This document shows, one piece after another, positions 44,789 to 51,728 of a stretch of DNA of 64,000 bases. The notes below the pieces were generated by a model. That model had not been told where the DNA came from. It saw only the letters and a list, made by a program, of their open reading frames with translations, and searched no databases. This stretch comes from Candidatus Methylomirabilota bacterium. GTDB taxonomy: Bacteria > Methylomirabilota > Methylomirabilia > Rokubacteriales > CSP1-6. The translations under genes and the position numbers were made by a program. Positions within the stretch are counted from its first letter, which is position 1, and the number at the start of each line of letters is the position of its first letter. The stretch covers positions 30,761 to 94,760 of the forward strand of contig DATFYA010000045.1 of NCBI GenBank assembly GCA_035315345.1, given 5' to 3'.

Positions 44789-45160
44789 CTACGAGGGCGT
44801 GCCGCCGAGGGCCTTGCCGATCGCGCCGATGAGCGAGTGCTCGTCGAACGGCTTGCGCAGGTACTCCGAGGCGCCGCCTCGCCGAGCCCGCTCGCGGGTC
44901 GGCAGGTCGTCGTGCGCGGTGATGAACACGATCGGGATCTCGATGTGGTCCTCCAGGAGGCGGTCCTGCAGCTCGAAGCCGCTCAGGCCGTTGAGATGGA
45001 TGTCCAGCACCAGGCAGCTGATCCGCTCGGGGTGGTCGGAGGCCAGGAACTCCTCCGCGGAGCCGAACGTCCTGACCGTGAAGCCGGCCGCCCCCAGGAG
45101 CCGCCGGACGGCCCGGAGAATGGAGGCGTCGTCGTCGACGATGCCGATGACCGGAGTCAT
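44789..45160 (-). CDS. Stand-alone FixJ-type receiver protein
   Basis: A 123-residue receiver domain starting at ATG 45160 (MTPVIGIVDDD). Phospho-acceptor D53 (LVLDIHLNG), the switch threonine in FITAHDD and the conserved lysine in YLRKPFD are all present. There is no DNA-binding domain. An operator copy lies 86 nt upstream. It follows a full FixJ-type regulator on the same strand, from which it may have been derived. Confidence 0.85.
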   Translation of the reverse strand: MTPVIGIVDDDASILRAVRRLLGAAGFTVRTFGSAEEFLASDHPERISCLVLDIHLNGLSGFELQDRLLEDHIEIPIVFITAHDDLPTRERARRGGASEYLRKPFDEHSLIGAIGKALGGTPS

Positions 45161-45246
45161 TGCCGTATCGTTCGGTCGCGCCTCGCCTCGAGCCACTGAG
45201 GGAGACCCGCCGGATACCAGTGTCTGCCGGGCCGTGATCGAGGGAT

Positions 45247-45264
45247 ATGGGGCCTTGGTCCTAT
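45247..45264. promoter_or_regulatory. DosR-box-like operator, copy 10
   Basis: Sequence ATGGGGCCTTGGTCCTAT; one core change (GGGC for GGAC). It sits in the gap between two minus-strand regulators, 86 nt before the start of the lone receiver. A half-site (ATGGGACC) follows at 45263-45270. Confidence 0.72.
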
Positions 45265-45284
45265 GGGACCGGCCGTTCCGGCCG

Positions 45285-45905
45285 TCAGTACCGCATCGGC
45301 TGGGGAGCGAGCTTTTCGCTCATGCGGACCAGATCGGCGATCGAGTCCGCCTGCATCTTCTCCATGACCCGACCCCGGTGGACCTTGATGGTCTTCTCGG
45401 CGATCCCGAGCTTGTCCGCGATCTGCTTGTTGAGCATCCCCGCCACCACCAGCATCAACACCTCGCGCTCGCGTGGCGTGAGCGACCCCACGCGCCGCTC
45501 CAGCTCCTCCCGCTCCGCCTTCTCCGCCCGCTCCTCACCGCTTCGCCGCAGCGCGCGCTGGACGCAGTCCAGCAGCTCCTGGTCGTTGAACGGCTTCTGC
45601 AGGAAATCCACCGCGCCGCCCTTCATGGCCCGCACGCTGGTCGGCACGTTGCCGTGGCCGGTGATGAACACGGTTGGCAGGCTGCGATTGGCCTGCGTCA
45701 GCGCGGCCTGGAGGTCGAGGCCGCTCGGACCGGGAAGGCGGACGTCCAGCACCAGACAGGCCGGCCGATCCGGCGCGGCGAAGGCGAGGAAGGCCTGGGC
45801 CGACGGGAACGTCATCACCTCGAGGCCCACGGAGTGGATGAGCCGAGACAGCGCCCGACGCACGGAAGCGTCATCGTCGACCACGTACACGACCGCTTCA
45901 TCCAT
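45285..45905 (-). CDS. FixJ/TodT-family response regulator
   Basis: A 206-residue regulator: receiver with D54 (LVLDVRLPGPSG) and KPF lysine, a helical linker (~120-140) and a LuxR-type HTH (~140-200: LTPREREVLMLVVAGMLNKQ, then EKTIKVHRGRVMEKM). This type usually pairs with PAS-domain kinases such as FixL; none is visible here. It has the same output fold as DosR and is an alternative candidate reader of the operator. Confidence 0.88.
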   Translation of the reverse strand: MDEAVVYVVDDDASVRRALSRLIHSVGLEVMTFPSAQAFLAFAAPDRPACLVLDVRLPGPSGLDLQAALTQANRSLPTVFITGHGNVPTSVRAMKGGAVDFLQKPFNDQELLDCVQRALRRSGEERAEKAEREELERRVGSLTPREREVLMLVVAGMLNKQIADKLGIAEKTIKVHRGRVMEKMQADSIADLVRMSEKLAPQPMRY

Positions 45906-46043
45906 CGATGGCTTTACGGTCTCCTCATGGGCCGCTTGTGGTCCGGACCACCGGGTCCTTCCTGCCCTTGGAGAGCCGATCGTACCACCGGCGGTCAGGG
46001 TGAGGTGCAGGGCGCGAGGAGGGTCAGCGTGACGCCCCGCGTG

Positions 46044-46292
46044 TCAGTGGGTGCACACGCCCGGCACCCAGCTCCCGTCGGCTCGACGGCACTCGCACGG
46101 CCGCCCGGGCGCGATGGTGAGGGGCAGCGCGCAGATGCCCTCGCTCGTGTAGCACACTCGCGCGATCGCATACGTCCCACCGGCCGGGACCAGCTCGTAG
46201 AGCGCCGGCTCCGGAAGCGGCTGGTCCTGCCCGTCCGCCGGGCCCGCCAGCACGACGGTGGCCACCACAAGTAACGCAACCAGTACCTTCAC
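46044..46292 (-). CDS. Small secreted cysteine-containing protein
   Basis: An 82-residue protein starting at GTG 46292, with a signal peptide (VVLAGPADGQD) and five cysteines (VCYTSEGICAL, PCECRRADG, GVCTH). No family known. It is divergent from the DUF1134 gene, with the inverted pair of operators between them, 37 nt from its start. Confidence 0.65.
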   Translation of the reverse strand: MKVLVALLVVATVVLAGPADGQDQPLPEPALYELVPAGGTYAIARVCYTSEGICALPLTIAPGRPCECRRADGSWVPGVCTH

Positions 46293-46328
46293 GCCTCCCG
46301 ATACTGGGGGACCCCGCGAGCCGTCGCC

Positions 46329-46346
46329 ATGGGACCTTGGTCGTAC
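46329..46346. promoter_or_regulatory. DosR-box-like operator, copy 11 (left arm of an inverted pair)
   Basis: Sequence ATGGGACCTTGGTCGTAC, the exact reverse complement of copy 12. It ends 37 nt from the start of the minus-strand small secreted protein. Confidence 0.78.
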
Positions 46347-46359
46347 GGTCAACTCCGCG

Positions 46360-46377
46360 GTACGACCAAGGTCCCAT
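46360..46377. promoter_or_regulatory. DosR-box-like operator, copy 12 (right arm of an inverted pair)
   Basis: Sequence GTACGACCAAGGTCCCAT, separated from copy 11 by 13 nt. The 18-bp arms could also fold into a hairpin. It lies 81 nt before ATG 46459. Confidence 0.78.
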
Positions 46378-46458
46378 ATGTCGGGCGCCGAATCTCGTTT
46401 ACCGTTCCGGTCAGGCCAATCGGCCGATCGTACCCCTACTTCTTCGACGGAGGACCAT

Positions 46459-46917
46459 ATGCGCAAGTCGACGATGCGCTTCGCCGTGCTGGGGCTCACC
46501 TTGGCGTCGCTCGTGACCGTGACGTCCATCGCCCCCGCCCAGGACAAGACCAGCAAGAGCACGAAGGGGACCGTCACGCTGACCAGCAAGTCCGTCGCGG
46601 TCGGGGTGGGGGTGAGCTGGGGCGATGGGGTGCTCGACTATCGCGGCAAGAAGTACAAGTTCAGCGTCAAGGGGCTCGACGTCCTGGACGTGGGCGTGTC
46701 CAAGGTGACCGCCAAGGGGAACGTCTCGAATCTGACGAAGGTAGAGGACTTCGACGGCAACTACGTGCTCACCAGCGCGGGGGCGACGGTCGGTGGCGGA
46801 GCCAGCACCGGCGCGCTGAAGAATCAGAACGGCGTCACCATGACGCTGACGTCCACGAACAAGGGTCTCAAGCTCTCGCTGGCGCAGGGCGGCGTCGAGG
46901 TCAAGCTCCAGCAATAG
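46459..46917 (+). CDS. DUF1134-like secreted protein
   Basis: A 152-residue protein starting at ATG 46459 after a ggaggacc ribosome site. It has a signal peptide (SIAPAQDK) and a domain with SVAVGVGVSWGDGVLDYRGKKYKFSVKGLDVLDVGVSK, which resembles the YSC84-like/DUF1134 (EipA) group of envelope proteins. The paired operators upstream make it a strong regulon candidate. A perfect inverted repeat follows its stop. Confidence 0.75.
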   Translation: MRKSTMRFAVLGLTLASLVTVTSIAPAQDKTSKSTKGTVTLTSKSVAVGVGVSWGDGVLDYRGKKYKFSVKGLDVLDVGVSKVTAKGNVSNLTKVEDFDGNYVLTSAGATVGGGASTGALKNQNGVTMTLTSTNKGLKLSLAQGGVEVKLQQ

Positions 46918-46924
46918 GCCACCG

Positions 46925-46959
46925 CCGCGGGCGACCGTTGCCCGGACGGTCGCCCGCGG
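46925..46959. terminator. Bidirectional hairpin between convergent genes
   Basis: A perfect 14-bp GC-rich stem (46925-46938 and 46946-46959) with a 7-nt loop, between the ends of the DUF1134 gene and of zwf. There is no U-tract on either side, so its terminator role rests on the stem and the convergent position. Confidence 0.7.
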
Positions 46960-46969
46960 TATCCGGCGA

Positions 46970-48361
46970 TCATCGCAGCGAGCGGGAGCCCTCGAGAGCC
47001 GGATTCTGCCAGCCGCCGGGCGGGGCCACGATCTGGTCGACCTCGTCGGGGCCCCAGCGCCCCGGCTCGTACTCGTAGACCGGCGTGCCGGTCTTCAGCA
47101 CCGGATCCACGATGCGCCAGGCCTCCTGCACGTAGTCCTCCCGGGCGAAGAGGGTGGCGTCGCCTGCCATCGCGTCGCCGAGGACGCGCTCATAGGCGTC
47201 CATCTCCTCGGCGCCCGGATGGTGGCTGCCCAGGATCTCGGCGGACTGGCCGACCAGCGCCTCCCCGGTCGCCATGACGTTCAGCCCCAGCGCGATGGTG
47301 ATGTCCGGGCTGATGCGGAACCGGAAGTAGTTCTGCCGGAGTGCGACGTCCGGGTACATCGTGGGGGGCTGCTTCAGCCGCACGACGATCTCGGTGCACG
47401 TCACGGGCAGGCACTTCCCGGCCCGGATGTAGAAGGGCACGCCCTTCCAGCGCCACGAGTCGATCTGCAGCCGGAGCGCGGTGAACGTCTCCACCTGCGA
47501 GTCCGGCGCGACCCCGGGCTCACGCCGGTAGCCGCGGAACTGTCCGCGGACGAGCGATCGCGGGCTCAGCGACGGCATGGCCTTGAGCACCTTCACCTTC
47601 TCGTCCCGCATCGACTCGCTGTCCGTGCGGACCGGCGGCTCCATGGTGAGGTTGGTCAGGACCTGGAACAGATGGTTCTGGACCACGTCCCGGATGGCGC
47701 CGGTGGCGTCGTAGAACACGCCGCGGCCCTGGACCCCGAAGCTCTCCGCCATGGTGATCTGCACGCTCTCCACGTGGTTGCGATTCCAGAACGGCTCGAG
47801 GAACGCGTTGGTGAAGCGGAAGAAGATGATGTTGTGCACCTGCCGCTTGCCCAGGTAGTGATCGATGCGGAAGATGTGGCCTTCGTCGAAGCAACCGAGC
47901 AGGATCCGATTCAGGGCCTGCGCGGAGGCGCGATCCGTTCCGAAGGGCTTTTCCACGATGACCCGGCCGTCCTTGGCGCAGCCCGACCTCCCCAGCTGCT
48001 CCACCACGAGCGGGAACAGGGCGGGCGGGATGGCGAGGTAGTGCGCGGGCCGTTGCGCCGCGCCCAGCTGGGCGCGCAGTGCCTGGAATGTCGCGGGGTC
48101 GGCGTAGTCGCCGTCCACGTAGCGCAGCCGGGCGATGAGCTTGTCGAAAGCGGCGGCGTCGAGGTCTCCGTGCTTCTCGATGCTCTCGCGGGCGCGCTCC
48201 TGGAGCTGCTCGAGGGTCCAGCCCGCCTTGGCCACCCCGATCAACGGCACGTCGAGGTGGCCGCGCTTCGCCATCGCGTGCAGCGACGGGAAGATCTTCT
48301 TGTAGGCCAGGTCGCCGGTGGCTCCGAAGAAGACGAGGGCGTCGGACCGGGGGCCGCTCAT
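46970..48361 (-). CDS. zwf: Glucose-6-phosphate 1-dehydrogenase
   Basis: A 463-residue enzyme starting at ATG 48361. The nucleotide loop [12 protein letters not shown] is at the N-terminus and the active-site motif RIDHYLGK is intact; VEKPFG and the [10 protein letters not shown] block are also typical. It oxidises glucose 6-phosphate to 6-phosphogluconolactone with NADP+, opening the oxidative pentose-phosphate route. It overlaps the glucokinase-like gene by 4 nt, so the two are coupled. Confidence 0.95.
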   Translation of the reverse strand: MSGPRSDALVFFGATGDLAYKKIFPSLHAMAKRGHLDVPLIGVAKAGWTLEQLQERARESIEKHGDLDAAAFDKLIARLRYVDGDYADPATFQALRAQLGAAQRPAHYLAIPPALFPLVVEQLGRSGCAKDGRVIVEKPFGTDRASAQALNRILLGCFDEGHIFRIDHYLGKRQVHNIIFFRFTNAFLEPFWNRNHVESVQITMAESFGVQGRGVFYDATGAIRDVVQNHLFQVLTNLTMEPPVRTDSESMRDEKVKVLKAMPSLSPRSLVRGQFRGYRREPGVAPDSQVETFTALRLQIDSWRWKGVPFYIRAGKCLPVTCTEIVVRLKQPPTMYPDVALRQNYFRFRISPDITIALGLNVMATGEALVGQSAEILGSHHPGAEEMDAYERVLGDAMAGDATLFAREDYVQEAWRIVDPVLKTGTPVYEYEPGRWGPDEVDQIVAPPGGWQNPALEGSRSLR

Positions 48362-49047
48362 CGCAGGCCTCGCTTTGCCGCCGGCGCGTGGGCCCACAGG
48401 CGGAAGCCGCCCCGGAACGCATTGGCGTTGAGGCCGGTGCGGCAGCCGGGGGGCAGCGTCTTGAGCTTCTTGACGTTGCCGCCGCCGATCACCACCGTGT
48501 CGGGTTGCATCGCCGCCGCGAGACGCGTCACCACGTCATCCACCGTCCGCCGCCACTTCTTCTTGCCTCGCTTCTGCAGCCCGCGTAGTCCCACGTAGTC
48601 CTCGAATGTGCCTTTTCGATAGGGGAGGTGACCCAGCTCCAATGGATGGACGATGCCCTCGACGATCAGCGTCGAGCCGAGACCCGTGCCGAGCCCGAGG
48701 AACAGCATCCGCCCGCTTTCGTAGCTTCCCAGTGCCTGCATTGCCGCGTCGTTGACGATCTTGACCGGGCGACCGAAGGCGGCCTCGTAGTCGAACCCGA
48801 CCCATCCGCGGGCGAGGTTGTGCGGCTCCTGCACCGGCCGGCCGTGGAGCACCGGCCCGGGATAGCCGATGCTCACCACGTCGTACTGCCATCCGCGGGT
48901 GAGCCTGTGAACCCCCGCGACCATCATCTTGGGTGTCAGGGTGGGGCCCGAGTCGAACTTGCGCGCGGTGCCCTGCGAGGTGGCGCGCAGCTTCACGTGG
49001 CTGCCGCCGATGTCGACCACGAGCACCTTCGGCCGCCTCTTCGTCAC
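48358..49047 (-). CDS. ROK-family polyphosphate-glucokinase-like kinase
   Basis: A 229-residue kinase starting at GTG 49047, overlapping the previous stop (GTGA). The phosphate-binding opening [11 protein letters not shown], the NDAAMQALG segment with the catalytic Asp, and [15 protein letters not shown] are typical of polyphosphate glucokinases (PPGK). By family knowledge it phosphorylates glucose with polyphosphate or ATP. Its product is the substrate of the adjacent Zwf, which supports the call. Confidence 0.85.
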   Translation of the reverse strand: MTKRRPKVLVVDIGGSHVKLRATSQGTARKFDSGPTLTPKMMVAGVHRLTRGWQYDVVSIGYPGPVLHGRPVQEPHNLARGWVGFDYEAAFGRPVKIVNDAAMQALGSYESGRMLFLGLGTGLGSTLIVEGIVHPLELGHLPYRKGTFEDYVGLRGLQKRGKKKWRRTVDDVVTRLAAAMQPDTVVIGGGNVKKLKTLPPGCRTGLNANAFRGGFRLWAHAPAAKRGLR

Positions 49048-49646
49048 CGCGTCACCTCGGCGTGGGGAGTCTCGTTCCAGAGTCGGATCACCGGACGCGA
49101 GCGGCTGCGCTCGTAGCCCAGCGCGCTGAGGCTGGCGGTGTCCAGGGCGAGACACCGGCCCGCGACCACCTCGAGCGCCACCCAGCGGGCGGCGAGCACC
49201 CGCAGGAAGTGCCCGCTCGAGAAGACCGCGACGTCGCCCGGGTTGCCGCGCAGCCGGCCCACGACGCGGTCGGCGCGGGCGCCGACCTGGTCCGGCGTCT
49301 CTCCGCCGGGGCAGCCGTCGCGAAACAGCTCCCAGTCCGGCCGGCCCGCCCGGATTTCCGTGCTCGTGCGTCCCTCGTAGTCGCCGTAGTTCCATTCGAC
49401 GAGATCGTGATCGACGCAAGCCGCGTCGCCCAGTCCGGCCAGCTCGCAGGTCCGGGCCGCCCGCCGCAGCGGGCTCGTGAACACCCGGCCCAGGCTCAGG
49501 CCGCGCAGACGCGCTCCCAGCTGCCGCGCGTGCTCCTCGCCTCGCTCGGTCAGCGGCAAGTCGGTCAGTCCCGTGTGGCGGCCCGACAGACTCCAGGAGG
49601 TCTCGCCGTGCCTGGCCAGGTAGACGACGGGGAGCACTTCGCTCAT
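49044..49646 (-). CDS. Histidine-phosphatase superfamily (PGAM-like) protein
   Basis: A 200-residue phosphatase with the RHGET motif (LARHGETSWS, catalytic His) near the N-terminus, a TSPLRRAARTCELA block and the second catalytic His in SSGHFLRV. It belongs to the phosphoglycerate-mutase-like group that includes many sugar phosphatases. First gene of a three-gene operon with the glucokinase-like gene and zwf; an operator copy sits 42 nt upstream. The substrate is unknown; a phosphosugar is likely. Confidence 0.88.
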   Translation of the reverse strand: MSEVLPVVYLARHGETSWSLSGRHTGLTDLPLTERGEEHARQLGARLRGLSLGRVFTSPLRRAARTCELAGLGDAACVDHDLVEWNYGDYEGRTSTEIRAGRPDWELFRDGCPGGETPDQVGARADRVVGRLRGNPGDVAVFSSGHFLRVLAARWVALEVVAGRCLALDTASLSALGYERSRSRPVIRLWNETPHAEVTR

Positions 49647-49688
49647 GCGGTCGCCCGTTCAGACTCGTCGAATCCGCGCGAGGAGTCC

Positions 49689-49706
49689 ATTGGACTTTGG
49701 TCCTAC
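49689..49706. promoter_or_regulatory. DosR-box-like operator, copy 13
   Basis: Sequence ATTGGACTTTGGTCCTAC, 42 nt before the start of the histidine phosphatase and 38 nt after the end of nhaA. It is the last copy in the window and would control the phosphatase/glucokinase/zwf operon. Confidence 0.8.
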
Positions 49707-49744
49707 GCTCTGGATCGCATCGCGCTCTCCGAGGGCGCGCGCCC

Positions 49745-51082
49745 TCATCTCGCGCCCGCGCGGCCGGGCCCGAGCGACAGCACGGCGCGCAGGATCAGAT
49801 AGCCGCAGACTCCCGCGGTCAGGGAGGCGATCAGTATCCCGAGCTTGGCCGCGTCGAGCAGCGCGCCGGGACCAAAGGCCAGCTCGCTCACGAAGAGCGA
49901 CATCGTGAAGCCGACGCCGGCGAGCAGACCGACACCGGCGATGTGCGGCCACGTGACGCCGTCGGGCAGCGTCGCCCGCCCGGCCCGGACGGCAAGCCAG
50001 CTGAGCAGGGACACGCCGACGGCCTTGCCGGCCACCAGCCCGACGATGACGCCCAGGGTGACCGGGTCGGCCAGGACGGCCAGGCCCCGTCCGCCCAGGC
50101 TCACGCCCGCGTTGAAGAAGGCGAAGAGCGGCAAGATCACGAAGGCCTGCAGCGGGTGGAGGAAGCGCTCGAGCGTCAGGCCGGGCGGCCGCATGTCGGT
50201 TGCCGCGTCGTCGAGCGCCACCAGGGCGTCGAGCTGCGCTTCGTTACCCAGGACGCTGTCGCGGGTGAGTGCGGACGCGCGGAGGGCGTCCAGCCCGGCC
50301 GAGGCGCGCGCGAGGAATTCGCTCGCGGCCAGACGCGGTCTCACCGGGACCAGCATGGCGACGAGGATGCCGGCGACCGTCGCGTGGATGCCGGAGCCGA
50401 GGATGGCCACCCACACGCCGATGCAGAGGACCCCGTAGACGAGGGGCTGGCGGACGTCCCGCCGGATCATCACGGCGATGAGGACCAACAGGATCGCGGC
50501 GGCGGCGAGGGCGTCCCCGTGGATCTGCTCGGTGTAGAAGAGCGCGATGACCAGCACCGCGCCCAGATCGTCGGCGATGGCGAGCGCGGTGAGGAAGACC
50601 TTCAATCCCATCGGCACGCGCGATCCGAGCAGGGCCAGGATGCCCAGGGCGAAGGCGATGTCGGTCGCCATCGGCACGCCCCACCCCCGCGCGCCCGCGC
50701 CGCCTGCGTTCAGCGAGGCGTAGAGCAGCGCCGGCAGCACCATCCCGCCCACCGCCGCCGCCACCGGCAGGGTCGCCCGGCGAACGGAGGCGAGATGCCC
50801 CACGCTCAGCTCCCGCTTGATCTCGAGGCCCACCACGAAGAAGAACACCACCATCAGGCCGTCGTTGACCCAGTGCTGCAGCGACAGGGCGAAGATCGAG
50901 CCGCCGACGGCGACCGCGATCTCGATGTGGGCCAGGTGGTGGTACGTGTCGGCCCACGGGGAGTTCGCCCAGAGCAGCGCGGCCACCGTGCAGACGAGGA
51001 GGACGACGCTGCCCGCGACCTCCGAGTGAATGAACCAGTCGAGGACGCTGTGCCGCGCCGTCGGGCCGCCCCCGTGACTCAT
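49745..51082 (-). CDS. nhaA: Na+/H+ antiporter NhaA
   Basis: A 445-residue protein with about twelve membrane helices. The key aspartates are present: D141 in PMATDIAFALG and the D171-D172 pair in ALAIADDLGAVLVIALFY, equivalent to E. coli D133, D163 and D164. By family knowledge it expels sodium in exchange for two protons and controls cytoplasmic pH. The start is ATG 51082. It points away from the aromatic operon. Confidence 0.93.
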   Translation of the reverse strand: MSHGGGPTARHSVLDWFIHSEVAGSVVLLVCTVAALLWANSPWADTYHHLAHIEIAVAVGGSIFALSLQHWVNDGLMVVFFFVVGLEIKRELSVGHLASVRRATLPVAAAVGGMVLPALLYASLNAGGAGARGWGVPMATDIAFALGILALLGSRVPMGLKVFLTALAIADDLGAVLVIALFYTEQIHGDALAAAAILLVLIAVMIRRDVRQPLVYGVLCIGVWVAILGSGIHATVAGILVAMLVPVRPRLAASEFLARASAGLDALRASALTRDSVLGNEAQLDALVALDDAATDMRPPGLTLERFLHPLQAFVILPLFAFFNAGVSLGGRGLAVLADPVTLGVIVGLVAGKAVGVSLLSWLAVRAGRATLPDGVTWPHIAGVGLLAGVGFTMSLFVSELAFGPGALLDAAKLGILIASLTAGVCGYLILRAVLSLGPGRAGAR

Positions 51083-51117
51083 GGCGGCGAGTCTAGCGCA
51101 CGGGTGCCGGCCGGCGC

Positions 51118-51177
51118 TTGACAGGCGCCCTCGGGGAGTTTAGTAATAGTTAATCGAAGTTTCATGATCACGTAACC
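51118..51177 (+). promoter_or_regulatory. Probable promoter and AT-rich leader of the aromatic operon
   Basis: A perfect -35 hexamer TTGACA (51118-51123) stands 17 bp before TAGTAA (51141-51146), a plausible -10. From 51138 to 51177 the sequence is strikingly AT-rich for this genome and contains GTTA and GTAAC stretches that could be read by a repressor such as the XRE-cupin protein encoded in the operon. Promoter call moderate; operator speculative. Confidence 0.5.
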
Positions 51178-51197
51178 GGAGCCGATCGGATCGATTC

Positions 51198-51728
51198 GTG
51201 CCCACGCTCCTGACACTTCAGATCAACGGGGAAGAGCGCGACGTCCTGGCGCCGGCGCACAAGACGCTGCTCGAGGTGCTGCGCGAGGAGCTGAACCTCA
51301 CCGGCACCAAGCACGGCTGCGAGCTGGGCGAGTGCGGCACGTGCACGGTGCTGGTGGATGGCGTCCCGGTCCTCTCCTGTCTGGCGCTGCCCATCGAGTG
51401 TCAGGGCCACGAGATCAAGACCGTGGAGGGCATGGCCCGGGGCGGCCAGCTCCATCCGCTGCAGCAGGCGTTCGCGGAGCTCGGCGCGGCGCAGTGCGGC
51501 TACTGCACGCCGGGTATCCTGCTCACCGCGGAGGCCTTGCTGGCGGACAATCCGACGCCGACGCGCGATGAGGTGAAGATCGCGCTGGCCGGCAACCTGT
51601 GCCGGTGCACGGGGTACACGAAGATCCTGGACGCAGTGGAGCTGGCCGCCCTGCGGCTGCGCGGACAATCCCCTGGCGAGCCGGGCGAGGTGCAACCGCT
51701 CGCCCCGCCGCGGAGTACTCCGGCATGA
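51198..51728 (+). CDS. hcrC: 4-hydroxybenzoyl-CoA reductase-type [2Fe-2S] subunit
   Basis: A 176-residue protein starting at GTG 51198. It has the two [2Fe-2S] sites of the xanthine-dehydrogenase family: C41, C46, C49, C61 and C100, C103, C135, C137. The next two genes encode the molybdenum and FAD/[4Fe-4S] subunits, so it is the small subunit of a heterotrimer. By comparison with HcrCAB it passes electrons to the molybdenum site that removes the phenolic hydroxyl of 4-hydroxybenzoyl-CoA, giving benzoyl-CoA. An extra ~20-residue tail is Pro/Gly-rich. It overlaps the next gene by 4 nt. Confidence 0.85.
   Translation: MPTLLTLQINGEERDVLAPAHKTLLEVLREELNLTGTKHGCELGECGTCTVLVDGVPVLSCLALPIECQGHEIKTVEGMARGGQLHPLQQAFAELGAAQCGYCTPGILLTAEALLADNPTPTRDEVKIALAGNLCRCTGYTKILDAVELAALRLRGQSPGEPGEVQPLAPPRSTPA

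Noticed and set aside
45263..45270. ATGGGACC next to operator copy 10
   Set aside because: Lone half-site with no partner at the right distance; noted but not counted as a copy.
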